Positions 43,205 to 51,884 of a DNA stretch of 64,000 nucleotides are shown piece by piece; positions within the stretch are counted from its first letter, which is position 1; each line of letters starts with the position of its first letter. The notes beneath the pieces were generated by a model, which saw nothing but the letters and a program-made list of their open reading frames with translations, did not search any database and was not told the DNA's origin. The position numbers and the translations under genes are program-made. This DNA comes from Antarcticimicrobium sediminis (GTDB taxonomy: Bacteria; Pseudomonadota; Alphaproteobacteria; Rhodobacterales; Rhodobacteraceae), in the NCBI RefSeq assembly GCF_004348975.1, contig NZ_SMFP01000011.1, positions 1-64,000 of the forward strand, read 5' to 3'.

Positions 43205-44080
43205 TTGGACGTTTTGCAACTGCTGGTCAGCGGTCTGGCGAACGGCTGTGTATACGGTCTGATCGCGCTGGGCTTCGTTCTGATCTACAAGGCGACCGAG
43301 GCGGTGAACTTCGCCCAGGGTGACCTGATGATGCTGGGCGCCTTCGTGACGCTGGGCCTGACCAATGCCGAATATGTCGGCCTGCCGTTCTGGGTCGCCG
43401 CGCCGCTGTCGATCGCGCTGATGGCGCTGATCGGTTATCTGCTGGATCTGCTGATCCTGCGCCACCTGTCCGGGCAAAGCCAGACCTCGGTGGTGATCCT
43501 GACCATCGCCATGGGGTTCGTGCTGCGCTTTGTCGCTGGGGCGATCTGGGGCCACGAGCCGCAGACGCTGCACAGTCCGCTGGCGCTGGGCGATTTCCAG
43601 GTCGCCGGCGTGGTGCTGGGCATGGCCGACATGGCGGTGATCGTCGTTACCTTTCTGTTGACGCTGTTTCTGTACCAGTTCTTCCAGCGCACGCGACTGG
43701 GGCTGGCGATGCAGGCGGCATCGCAGAACCAGATGGCCGCCTATTACATGGGGATCCCGGTGAAAAGGGTGCAGGGCATGATCTGGGGTCTGTCCGGTGC
43801 CGTGGCCGCCGTGGCTGGCATCCTGTTCGCCTCCAAGGGGGCGATTGATCCCAATGCCGGGCTACTGGGGATCAAGGCCTTTGCGGCGGCAGTCATCGGC
43901 GGCTTTGGCAGCCTGCCCGGTGCCTTGGCGGGGGGGCTGATCGTGGGGGTGATCGAACCCTTTGCCTCGCGCTATCTCGCCGCCGGATATTCGCAGGTCG
44001 CGCCCTATGCGCTGTTGCTGTTTGTTCTGGTGTTCCGTCCGCACGGCCTGTTCAGCCAGGTCCGCACGAAAAAGGTCTGA
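43205..44080 (+). CDS. Branched-chain-type ABC transporter permease (LivH-like)
   Basis: This is one inner-membrane permease of a HAAT-family importer. It has 291 residues with about eight helices, including the family segment ALGFVLIYKATEAVNFAQGDLMMLGAF near the N-terminus and a GSLPGALAGGLIVGVIE block near the C-terminus. The start is TTG at 43205, with GGGGGAGGA directly upstream; no ATG in frame precedes the first helix. It is first in an operon of two permeases, two ATPases, an acyl-CoA ligase and a receptor. Confidence 0.94.
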   Translation: MDVLQLLVSGLANGCVYGLIALGFVLIYKATEAVNFAQGDLMMLGAFVTLGLTNAEYVGLPFWVAAPLSIALMALIGYLLDLLILRHLSGQSQTSVVILTIAMGFVLRFVAGAIWGHEPQTLHSPLALGDFQVAGVVLGMADMAVIVVTFLLTLFLYQFFQRTRLGLAMQAASQNQMAAYYMGIPVKRVQGMIWGLSGAVAAVAGILFASKGAIDPNAGLLGIKAFAAAVIGGFGSLPGALAGGLIVGVIEPFASRYLAAGYSQVAPYALLLFVLVFRPHGLFSQVRTKKV

Positions 44081-44084
44081 CACC

Positions 44085-45182
44085 ATGCGCATTCATTTCA
44101 AGACATCCTATGAGAACGACATCCGTCTGTTCCCTGACCGCTGGAGCTTTTTCGTCTATGCCGCGCTGGTGGCGGGGGCCATCATCCTGCCGTGGCTGCT
44201 GGACGATTTCTTTCTGGGCGAGGTCACCAACGTTCTGATCTGGGCGATCGCCGGGCTTGGGCTGATGCTGCTGACCGGGCAGACCGGACAGGCAAGCCTG
44301 GGGCACGCGGCGTTTCTTGCGCTGGGCTGCTATTCCTGCATCATCTTGATGGAGCACGGGGTGCCGTTTCTGCTGGCCTTTCCGCTGGCCGGGGTGATTA
44401 CGGGGATCTTCGGCACGCTGTTCGCGATCCCTGCGGTTCGGCTGCATGGCATCTATCTGGCCATCGCCACCATGGCGCTGTCGATTCTGGCCGACGACAT
44501 CATCGTGATGCTGGCACCCTGGACCGACGGGGTCAGCGGCAAGTTTGCCCCGACCATCACCATTTTCGGGCTCGAGATCGAACGCTGGACGACGCCGGAT
44601 CGGTTCTACTGGCTGGTCCTCGTGGTGACGATCCTGTGCACGCTGGCCTATCGCAACCTGTTGCGCGCGCCGCTGGGCCGGGCCTTTGCCGCTGTGCGCG
44701 ATTCCGAGGTTTCGGCCACCGCCATGGGGGTGCATATCGCCTTTACCAAGGCGGCGGCCTTTGGCCTGTCCTGCGCGATCACCGGGCTCGCCGGGGCGCT
44801 GATGGGGTTCTATGCCGGCGCCTTCAACAACGAGACCTTTTCGGTCGTGATCTCGATCAGCCTGTTGATGATGATCGTGATCGGCGGCTTGGGGTCGATC
44901 CACGGGGCGTTCTTCGGGGCGATCATCATCGCCTTTCTGCCGCAAGCGCTGTCGATGGCGAGCGATACGATCGGTGGCCTGTTGGGCGCCAACAACGTCG
45001 CGATCCCGGGGCTGGAAACCGGCGTGTTCGGGGCCATCCTGATCCTGTTCATCATGTTTGAGCCGATGGGCATCTATGGCCGCTGGCTCAAGATTCGCAC
45101 CTGGTTCGAGCTGTTCCCCTTTGCCCGCAAGGACATGTTCAAGCGTCAGAAAAGCTACCTCAAGACGGAGCGTCTGAGATGA
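44085..45182 (+). CDS. Branched-chain-type ABC transporter permease (LivM-like)
   Basis: This second permease has 365 residues. It has the LivM signature GLMLLTGQTGQASLGHAAFLALGCY near residue 55 and the IGGLGSIHGAFFGA block near residue 265. ATG 44085 lies four bases after the livH-like stop and starts the conserved N-terminus. It overlaps the livG-like gene by four bases. Confidence 0.94.
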   Translation: MRIHFKTSYENDIRLFPDRWSFFVYAALVAGAIILPWLLDDFFLGEVTNVLIWAIAGLGLMLLTGQTGQASLGHAAFLALGCYSCIILMEHGVPFLLAFPLAGVITGIFGTLFAIPAVRLHGIYLAIATMALSILADDIIVMLAPWTDGVSGKFAPTITIFGLEIERWTTPDRFYWLVLVVTILCTLAYRNLLRAPLGRAFAAVRDSEVSATAMGVHIAFTKAAAFGLSCAITGLAGALMGFYAGAFNNETFSVVISISLLMMIVIGGLGSIHGAFFGAIIIAFLPQALSMASDTIGGLLGANNVAIPGLETGVFGAILILFIMFEPMGIYGRWLKIRTWFELFPFARKDMFKRQKSYLKTERLR

Positions 45183-45946
45183 GCCTGCTGGAGATCAAGA
45201 ACGCCACGCTGAAATTCGGTGGCGTGGTGGCCGTCAACGACCTGAGCTTTTCGGTCGAAGAGGGCGAGGTCTATGCCATCGTGGGGCCGAACGGGGCGGG
45301 GAAATCCACCGTGTTCAACCTGATATCCCGGTTCTACGATCCCTATTCGGGCAGCATCAGCTTTGATGGGGCAAACCTGTTGGATCGCCACGCCGATGCG
45401 GTGGCCGATCTGGGGATCGCGCGCACCTTCCAGAACATCGAGTTGTTCGATCATGCCACGGTTCTGCAAAACCTGCTGGTGGGCCGTCACCGCCACCGCA
45501 AAAGCAACATGATCCAAGAGCTGCTTTTCACCCCCCGGGTCCGGCGCGAAGAGCATGTGCATCGCGAGGCGGTGGAGCGGGTGATCGATTTCCTCGATCT
45601 GCAACCCTATCGCAACAAGATGATCGCGGGGCTGCCCTATGGCGTGCGCAAGGTGGTGGAACTGGGCCGCGCGCTGGCCTCGGATCCCCGGCTGCTGTTG
45701 CTGGACGAACCGGCCTCGGGGCTGTCGGTCGAGGAAACGCAGGACATGCGCTGGTGGATCGACGACATCCGCAAACAGATGGGGATCACGGTCCTGATGG
45801 TGGAACATGACATGGGGCTGGTCTCGGGCGTGTCCGACCGGGTGCTTGCGTTGGCCGACGGTGCCAAGCTGGCCGAAGGAACCCCGGCCGAGGTGCAGGC
45901 AGATCCGGCAGTGATCGCGGCCTATCTGGGCACGGGGGCGGTGTGA
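45179..45946 (+). CDS. Branched-chain-type ABC transporter ATP-binding protein (LivG-like)
   Basis: This 255-residue ATPase has Walker A GPNGAGKST near residue 37, the LivG-specific RTFQNIELFDHATVLQNLLVG segment, and Walker B LLLLDEPASGL. The family signature LSGGQ is replaced here by LPYGVRK, as in many LivG proteins. It overlaps both neighbours (ATGA and TGATG), so translation is coupled. Confidence 0.94.
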   Translation: MSLLEIKNATLKFGGVVAVNDLSFSVEEGEVYAIVGPNGAGKSTVFNLISRFYDPYSGSISFDGANLLDRHADAVADLGIARTFQNIELFDHATVLQNLLVGRHRHRKSNMIQELLFTPRVRREEHVHREAVERVIDFLDLQPYRNKMIAGLPYGVRKVVELGRALASDPRLLLLDEPASGLSVEETQDMRWWIDDIRKQMGITVLMVEHDMGLVSGVSDRVLALADGAKLAEGTPAEVQADPAVIAAYLGTGAV

Positions 45947-46719
45947 TGGGGCAGACCGTTTTAGAAATCAAGAATCTGGAAAGCTTCTATGGCCCGATCA
46001 TGGCGATCCGGGGCGTCAGCCTAAAGGTCGGGCAAGGGCAGGTCGTGACGGTGCTGGGTGCCAATGGCGCCGGAAAATCCACTCTGCTCAAGACGATCTC
46101 GGGGATCATGGAGCCGGAAAAGGGCAAGATCCTGTTCGAGGGCGAAGAGATTCAGGGGATGGAACCGCACCAGATCGTCAATCGCGGCATCGTCCATGTG
46201 CCCGAGGGGCGCGAGGTGTTCCCGCTGCTGAGCGTCGACGAGAACCTGAGCCTTGGCGCCTATACCCGCAATGACCGCGTCGAGATCGAGCGCGACCGCC
46301 AGATGGTGTTCGACTATTTCCCGATCCTCGCCGAGCGGCGCACGCAAGAGGCCGGGACGCTTTCGGGCGGGCAACAGCAGATGTTGGCGATCGGGCGGGG
46401 CCTGATGCGGCGACCCAAGATCATGCTGCTGGACGAACCCAGCCTCGGGCTGTCACCGCTTTTGGTGCAAGAGATCTTTGGCATCCTGCGGCGGCTGAAC
46501 AGCGACGAACATGTGACCATGATGCTGGTCGAACAGAACGCGCGGGTGGCGCTGGATCTGGCGGATGTGGGTTACGTGATGGAGATAGGCCGGATCGTGA
46601 TGGAAGGCTCCGCCGATCGCCTGATGGAGAGCGAGGACATTCAGGCGTTCTACCTTGGCCATCAGGAACAGAGCCAGCGCGGCGAGAGACGCTGGAAACG
46701 CAAGAAGACCTGGAGGTGA
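45946..46719 (+). CDS. Branched-chain-type ABC transporter ATP-binding protein (LivF-like)
   Basis: This is the second ATPase, 257 residues from ATG 45946; a GTG one codon earlier is possible. Walker A is GANGAGKST near residue 39, VPEGREVFPLLSV follows, and the LSGGQQQMLAIGRGLM signature and Walker B IMLLDEPSLGLSP are present. A C-terminal extension of about 20 residues is rich in Arg, Lys, Glu and Gln. It ends four bases before the acyl-CoA ligase gene. Confidence 0.94.
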   Translation: MGQTVLEIKNLESFYGPIMAIRGVSLKVGQGQVVTVLGANGAGKSTLLKTISGIMEPEKGKILFEGEEIQGMEPHQIVNRGIVHVPEGREVFPLLSVDENLSLGAYTRNDRVEIERDRQMVFDYFPILAERRTQEAGTLSGGQQQMLAIGRGLMRRPKIMLLDEPSLGLSPLLVQEIFGILRRLNSDEHVTMMLVEQNARVALDLADVGYVMEIGRIVMEGSADRLMESEDIQAFYLGHQEQSQRGERRWKRKKTWR

Positions 46720-46723
46720 GGCG

Positions 46724-48604
46724 ATGAACCTGCAATCGACCGACCAGATCGAGGTGAATGGCGTCATGCTCAACGCGGTGCCGGGATCGCGCCCGGCGCT
46801 GGTGGATGGCTGCGACACGGTGGTCAAACTGTTCGCCCGGCGCTGTGCCGAGATGGGCCACAAGACCGCGCACCGGGAAAAGGATCTGGGCATCTGGCAA
46901 TCGCACAGTTGGCGCGACTATTGGGACCATGCCAAATGGCTTGGGCTGGGCCTGCGCGCGCTGGGGCTGAAACGGGGCGAGGTGGTTTCGATCCTGTCCG
47001 AGGATCGTAAGGAATGGCTGTACGCCGATATGGGCATTCAATGCGTCGGCGGCATTGCCTCGGGGGTCTATACCACGGACTCGGCCAGCCAGCTGGAATA
47101 TATACTGCGCGATTCCGACAGCCGGTTCCTGTTCGTCGAGGGCGACGAGCAGCTCGACAAGTTTCTCGAAATCGAGGATCTCGCGCCGCAGGTGCTCAAG
47201 GTCATCATTCTGGAGCAAGAGGGGCTGCACGACCTGCGCCACGACAAATGCGTGTTTCTCGACGAGCTGTACGAGACCGGCCGCGTGTTCGAGGCCGAGA
47301 ATCCCGGGTTTTTCGAGGCCGAGATCGAACAGGTACAACCCGGCGATACCGGGCTGTTGATCTATACTTCGGGTACCACCGGCGCGCCCAAGGGCGCGAT
47401 GCTGAGCCAGGAAAATATCATCGGGGCCGTGGTCTCTGGCGCGCATGCGCTGCCGACGCTGCCCACCGATCAGCAGCTGTGCTTCCTGCCGCTCTGCCAT
47501 ATTCTGGAGCGGGATGTTTCGGTCTATTTTCCGCTGGCGGCGCGGGCGACGGTGAATTTCGCCGAAAGCCCGGAAACCGTGTTCGACAACCTGCAGGAGG
47601 TGTCCCCGTCGCATTTCACCGCCGTGCCTCGGGTGTGGGAAAAGATCTATTCCCGGGTGCTGGTTCTGGCGCAGGAGGCCACACCGGCGGGGCGTCTGGC
47701 GTTTCATCTGGCGCAAAGGGCCGGGGCCAAGCGGGCCGATTATCTGTTGGCGGGCAAGACGCCGCCGGCATTGGTTTCGGCGTATTATGCGGTTTGGGAT
47801 TTTCTGGTGCTGCGCAACCTGCGCCGCATGCTGGGCATGGACAAGATGCGGCGCGGGGCGACCGGCGCGGCGCCGATCTCGCCCGAGCTGATCAAATGGT
47901 ACTGGTCCATCGGCGTAAAGCTGATCGAAGGCTATGGCATGACCGAGAATGCGGGGCTGGCCACGGTCAACCTGCCCGGTGACAACAAGCTTGGCACTGT
48001 GGGCAAGCCGGTGCCGGGGTTTCATGTGCGCATCGCCGAGGATGGAGAGATCCAGACCTTTGGCCTCAACAATTTCCAAGGCTACTGGCGTAACAACGAA
48101 AAGACCGCCGAAACCTTTACCGAGGACGGCTGGCTGCGCACCGGCGATGTCGGGCGCGTCGACGAGGATGGTTTCCTGACCATCACCGGGCGGCTCAAGG
48201 ACATCATCATTACCGCGGGCGGCAAGAACATCACCCCCGCCGAGATCGAAAGCCGGCTGAAATTCAGCCACTATATCTCGGATGCGGTGGTGATCGGGGA
48301 CCGGCGCAAATACCTCAGCTGTCTGGTCATGATCGATCAGGAAAACGTCGAGAAGTTTGCGCAGGACCAAAAAATACCGTTCAGTGATTTTGTATCTCTC
48401 TGTGCCGCGCAGGAGGTGATTGATTTGATCGGCCGCGAGGTCGAGGCGGTCAACAAGGAGTTCGCGCGGGTGGAGCAGATCAAGGATTTTCGCCTGATCA
48501 ACGTGCTTCTGACGGCAGAGGATGAGGAGCTGACCGCAACCATGAAGCTCAAGCGCAGCTTGGTGGAAAAGAAACATAAGGCGCTGATCGACGAGATGTA
48601 CTGA
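46724..48604 (+). CDS. AMP-dependent acyl-CoA synthetase (FACL-like)
   Basis: This enzyme activates a carboxylic acid to its CoA thioester via an acyl-adenylate. It has 626 residues, the size of long-chain-type ligases. The phosphate-binding motif IYTSGTTGAPKGAML is at about residues 213-227, with GYGMTEN near residue 405, and TGDVGRVDEDGFLTITGR then KDIIITAGGKNITP near residue 480. ATG 46724 has GGAGGTGAGG upstream. Its position inside the importer operon, between the ATPases and the receptor gene, suggests it traps the imported acid as CoA ester. The substrate is unknown and may be aromatic or fatty. Confidence 0.9.
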   Translation: MNLQSTDQIEVNGVMLNAVPGSRPALVDGCDTVVKLFARRCAEMGHKTAHREKDLGIWQSHSWRDYWDHAKWLGLGLRALGLKRGEVVSILSEDRKEWLYADMGIQCVGGIASGVYTTDSASQLEYILRDSDSRFLFVEGDEQLDKFLEIEDLAPQVLKVIILEQEGLHDLRHDKCVFLDELYETGRVFEAENPGFFEAEIEQVQPGDTGLLIYTSGTTGAPKGAMLSQENIIGAVVSGAHALPTLPTDQQLCFLPLCHILERDVSVYFPLAARATVNFAESPETVFDNLQEVSPSHFTAVPRVWEKIYSRVLVLAQEATPAGRLAFHLAQRAGAKRADYLLAGKTPPALVSAYYAVWDFLVLRNLRRMLGMDKMRRGATGAAPISPELIKWYWSIGVKLIEGYGMTENAGLATVNLPGDNKLGTVGKPVPGFHVRIAEDGEIQTFGLNNFQGYWRNNEKTAETFTEDGWLRTGDVGRVDEDGFLTITGRLKDIIITAGGKNITPAEIESRLKFSHYISDAVVIGDRRKYLSCLVMIDQENVEKFAQDQKIPFSDFVSLCAAQEVIDLIGREVEAVNKEFARVEQIKDFRLINVLLTAEDEELTATMKLKRSLVEKKHKALIDEMY

Positions 48605-48642
48605 ACATGGTGTGAAACGTACAATTCTTTGGGAGGAGAATC

Positions 48643-49803
48643 ATGAAGAAACTGACAAAGGCCCTGGCCGCTGCGGCGTTTGCCGCCGGTCTTGCCGGCA
48701 GCGCTGGCGCCGAGACCCAGGGTGTGAGCGATACCGAGGTGGTGTTCGGCTCGGTCAATGACCTCAGCGGCATTTTTGCCGCAGTGGGCGTCCCGGCCGT
48801 GCACGGTGCCAACCTGCGCTTTGACGAGGCGAACGCGGCGGGCGGTGTGCATGGCCGCATGATACGCTTCGTGGTCGAGGACAACGGCTATCAGATTCCG
48901 CGCGCGATGCAGGGCTATAACAAGCTGCTGAATCGCGACAAGGTGTTCGGGATGCTGCTGTCGCTGGGCACACCGATGAACCTGGCGGGCTTCAAGTTGC
49001 TTGATCCCAAGGGGATTCCGAATATCGGGCCGCTCACCGCCGCGCGCGACATGTTGCAGGAGCCGATGCACAACAAGTTCGTCGGGTTTTCCAGCTATTG
49101 GGACCAAGTGCAGGAAGGGGTGAAATACCTTGCCGCCGAGAAGGGCGCCAAGAACATCTGTTCGATGTACCTGCCCACCGATTTCGGCAAGGAAATCGGC
49201 GACAGCACAAAGGATGTCGTCAGCACGCTGGGGCTGACCTTTGCGGGGGAGACCACGCACAAGCCCGACGAGCTGGATTTTGTCGGCTCTCTGACCAAGC
49301 TGAAGGCTGCCGAATGCGACCTGATCACGCTGGCTTTGGGCGTGCGGCAGGCGATCACGGTGGTCGGCACCGCCAAGAAACTGGGCTGGACCGACGTGAT
49401 GTTCCTGAACACCTCGGCCGGTTTTCTGGACGTGGTGGCAGCGGTGCCCGGTGGCGTGACCGACGGGCTCTATGCTGCGGCCGGTTGGGTCGATCTGAAA
49501 TCGCGCGCCGATGTGCCAGCGGTGGCCAAGTTCATGGCCGACTACAACGCCAAGTACAATCAGGACGCTGGCGGGTTCTCGATGCTGGGGTATTCCGCAG
49601 CCGATACGGTGGTGCGTGCGCTGGAAGCGGCGGGGCCGGATCTGACGCAGGAGAGCTTCATCAAGGGGATGGAGACGCTCGAATATCGGGATGAGCTGGC
49701 CGACGCCCAGATCACCTATGGTCCTGACGACCACCAAGGCGCCGATGAGGTCATGATCTCGGTTGTCGAGAACGGCGAGTGGAAGCTGCTCAGCCGCCAG
49801 TGA
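48643..49803 (+). CDS. Branched-chain-type ABC transporter substrate-binding protein
   Basis: This periplasmic receptor of 386 residues has a signal peptide (about 1-23) and the Leu/Ile/Val-binding fold (FGSVNDLSGIFAAVGVPAVHGANLRFDEANAAGGVHGR at the start of the mature part). The operon-specific ligand is probably an aromatic or other organic acid and not an amino acid, given the ligase and the box genes nearby; this is inference. ATG has GGGAGGAG upstream. A strong terminator at 49831-49862 ends the operon. Confidence 0.92.
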   Translation: MKKLTKALAAAAFAAGLAGSAGAETQGVSDTEVVFGSVNDLSGIFAAVGVPAVHGANLRFDEANAAGGVHGRMIRFVVEDNGYQIPRAMQGYNKLLNRDKVFGMLLSLGTPMNLAGFKLLDPKGIPNIGPLTAARDMLQEPMHNKFVGFSSYWDQVQEGVKYLAAEKGAKNICSMYLPTDFGKEIGDSTKDVVSTLGLTFAGETTHKPDELDFVGSLTKLKAAECDLITLALGVRQAITVVGTAKKLGWTDVMFLNTSAGFLDVVAAVPGGVTDGLYAAAGWVDLKSRADVPAVAKFMADYNAKYNQDAGGFSMLGYSAADTVVRALEAAGPDLTQESFIKGMETLEYRDELADAQITYGPDDHQGADEVMISVVENGEWKLLSRQ

Positions 49804-49830
49804 TACAGGCGCGAACAGGCTGATATACCC

Positions 49831-49862
49831 AAACCGGCGCGGTCTTCGCGCCGGTTTTTTTA
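49831..49862 (+). terminator. Rho-independent terminator of the ABC importer operon
   Basis: AAACCGGCGCG (49831-49841) and CGCGCCGGTTT (49847-49857) form a perfect 11-bp stem with a 5-nt loop, followed by TTTTATT. Confidence 0.92.
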
Positions 49863-50098
49863 TTGGCAGGATGGGCTGGACGGGCCAGTGTGATATGGTC
49901 GCGAACAGGCGAATTGCCGCAGGATCGCGCCGCCACCGGCGGGCAAAAAGACTCGCGATCTCAAACAAATTCGAATAGGCGTTACCGGAAACCTGACTTG
50001 CACGAGGTTTTCGTTACATTAGACAAGGTGAGAGGGCCTGTCGGCCTTGGGAGTAATATTGTTTCGCGTGTTGGAGGCAGGCACAGGGCGAAAGAATA

Positions 50099-50141
50099 GG
50101 CAATATATTGCATTGCCGCGGGAGAGCGGCATTATATTGCT
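50099..50141 (+). promoter_or_regulatory. Two BoxR-like operator boxes upstream of the TRAP transporter
   Basis: GGCAATATATTGCA (50099-50112) and GGCATTATATTGCT (50128-50141) both fit GCA-N6-TGC with AT-rich spacers. They flank a GCCGC-N7-GCGGC inverted repeat. BzdR/BoxR regulators of benzoate degradation bind TGCA-N6-TGCA sites. The rest of the 364-bp gap (49804-50167) holds the importer terminator and the ribosome site GGGAGGA; no other gene is seen. Confidence 0.55.
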
Positions 50142-50167
50142 TGAGACGGTCAAAAGGGAGGAATCAC

Positions 50168-51211
50168 ATGACCAAACGGAGAAGTGTTCTGGGCTTGGTG
50201 GGCGGCGTTGCCGTTGCCGCGCTGATGGCGAGTTCGGCGATGGCGCAAGACGTGACGCTGAAGCTCCACCAGTTTCTGCCGGCGCAGGCCAACGTGCCGA
50301 AGCTGATTCTGGATGTCTGGGCCGACAACGTGGAGAAGGACTCCGGCGGTCGCATCAAGGTTGACCGGTATCCCTCGATGCAGCTGGGTGGCAAGCCGCC
50401 TGAGTTGCTGGACCAGGCGATCGACGGCGTGGCGGATATCGTGTGGACCGTTGTGGGCTATACCCCCGGCCGGTTCCCCGGCACCGAAGTGTTCGAATTG
50501 CCCTTCATCATGACCAATGCGCGCGCCACTTCGCGGGCCTATTGGGAAATGTTCGAAGAGCACTGGAAAGACTCTGATTTTAAGGACGTGCACATTCTGG
50601 GCACCTGGGTTCATGGCCCCGGCCTGATCCACTCGGCCGATCCGGTCGAGACCCCGGATGACCTGCAGGGCATGAAGATCCGCGGCGGCTCGCGCTCGGT
50701 CAACGCACTGCTGACCGAACTGGGCGCAACCCCGGTTGGCATGCCGGTTCCGGCGATTCCCGAGGGCCTGTCCAAGGGCGTGATCGACGGCACCACCATC
50801 CCGTGGGAGGTGACCACGGCGCTGAAAGTGCCGGAGTTGGTCGAGAACCATACCGAGTTCACGGGCAACGCGCTGTATGTTCTGACCTTCGTTCTGGCGA
50901 TGAACAAGGAAAAGTATGACAGCCTGCCCGATGACCTGAAAAAGGTGGTCGACGACAATTCGGGGTTGGAATTCTCGATCTTTGCCGGCGGCACCCAAGC
51001 CGATTCCGATGGTCCGGCGCGCCAGATGGCCGTGGACATGGGCAACAACATCATCACGCTGGACGAAGAGCAAACCGCCGTTTGGCGGGCCGCGTCACAG
51101 CCGATCTATGATGCGTGGCTCAAGGACATGGACAGCAAGGGCATCGACGGTCAGGCCCTGCTTGACGAGGCGCAGTCCTTGATCGCCAAATACACGCCAA
51201 TGTACGAATAA
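50168..51211 (+). CDS. TRAP transporter substrate-binding protein (DctP family)
   Basis: This periplasmic receptor of 347 residues serves a sodium-driven TRAP importer. The signal sequence is about residues 1-27, with a twin Arg (TKRRSVLG) and ending SAMAQ. The mature protein has the DctP features: LKLHQFLPAQ, GGRIKVDRYPSMQLGG, and the ligand-contact Arg region MKIRGGSRSVNALLTELGATPVGMP. ATG 50168 has GGGAGGA upstream; the frame is open to 50108, but that part is not signal-like. BoxR-like sites precede it, so benzoate or a relative is a likely ligand, by inference. Confidence 0.92.
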   Translation: MTKRRSVLGLVGGVAVAALMASSAMAQDVTLKLHQFLPAQANVPKLILDVWADNVEKDSGGRIKVDRYPSMQLGGKPPELLDQAIDGVADIVWTVVGYTPGRFPGTEVFELPFIMTNARATSRAYWEMFEEHWKDSDFKDVHILGTWVHGPGLIHSADPVETPDDLQGMKIRGGSRSVNALLTELGATPVGMPVPAIPEGLSKGVIDGTTIPWEVTTALKVPELVENHTEFTGNALYVLTFVLAMNKEKYDSLPDDLKKVVDDNSGLEFSIFAGGTQADSDGPARQMAVDMGNNIITLDEEQTAVWRAASQPIYDAWLKDMDSKGIDGQALLDEAQSLIAKYTPMYE

Positions 51212-51299
51212 CATTCGGCGGTATCGTGATCCGGCCGCAGCGGCTTTGGTGCCGCTGCGGCCCATTCATTCAGACCACTGGCAAGCCGAAGGGGAAGGC

Positions 51300-51884
51300 A
51301 TGCACGCATTGTTCACCGCTCTGTCCAGGTTCATGGCGATATTGGGCGGCATCGTCCTGTCTGTATTGATCCTGTTGACCTGCGTATCCATTCTGGGGCG
51401 GAGCCTGAACGGCATTCTGCACAGCGATTTCGTCATGGGCATCATGCCCGGTTTTGCGCAATGGCTGATCGACATCGGCGTCGGGCCGGTCAATGGCGAT
51501 TTCGAACTGGTCGAGGCCGGTGTGGCCTTTGCCATCTTTGCCTTTATCCCGCTGTGTCAGATCACCGCTGGTCATGCCTCGGTCGATATCGTGGCCAATG
51601 CGCTGCCGCGCGGCGTCAACCGGTTCCTGCGCATGGTGACCGAGGTGATCTTTGCAGCCGTTCTGGTGCTGATCGCCTGGAAACTGGGTGACGGGATGCT
51701 GTCCAAAAAGGGCTATGGCGAGACCTCGTTTCTGCTGCAATTCCCGGTCTGGTGGGCCTATGCGGCCAGCCTGTTCGGGGCCGTGGTGTCCGCCATCGTG
51801 GGAACCTACATGGCTGGCGTTCGGGTGACCGAATTCCTGACCGGCCGCATAATCATCTGGGACGGGGTGGAGACAGATCAATGA
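51300..51884 (+). CDS. TRAP transporter small permease (DctQ family)
   Basis: This four-helix membrane subunit links the receptor to the large permease. It has 194 residues from ATG 51300, which has a GGGGAAGG ribosome site. Helices lie at about 10-35, 62-85, 105-130 and 145-170, and the first loop is long. It overlaps the DctM gene by four bases. Confidence 0.9.
   Translation: MHALFTALSRFMAILGGIVLSVLILLTCVSILGRSLNGILHSDFVMGIMPGFAQWLIDIGVGPVNGDFELVEAGVAFAIFAFIPLCQITAGHASVDIVANALPRGVNRFLRMVTEVIFAAVLVLIAWKLGDGMLSKKGYGETSFLLQFPVWWAYAASLFGAVVSAIVGTYMAGVRVTEFLTGRIIIWDGVETDQ

Noticed and set aside
46421..48577. 718-codon minus-strand frame opposite the acyl-CoA ligase gene
   Set aside because: It is antisense to a clear ligase gene, with no motif and shadow-like composition.
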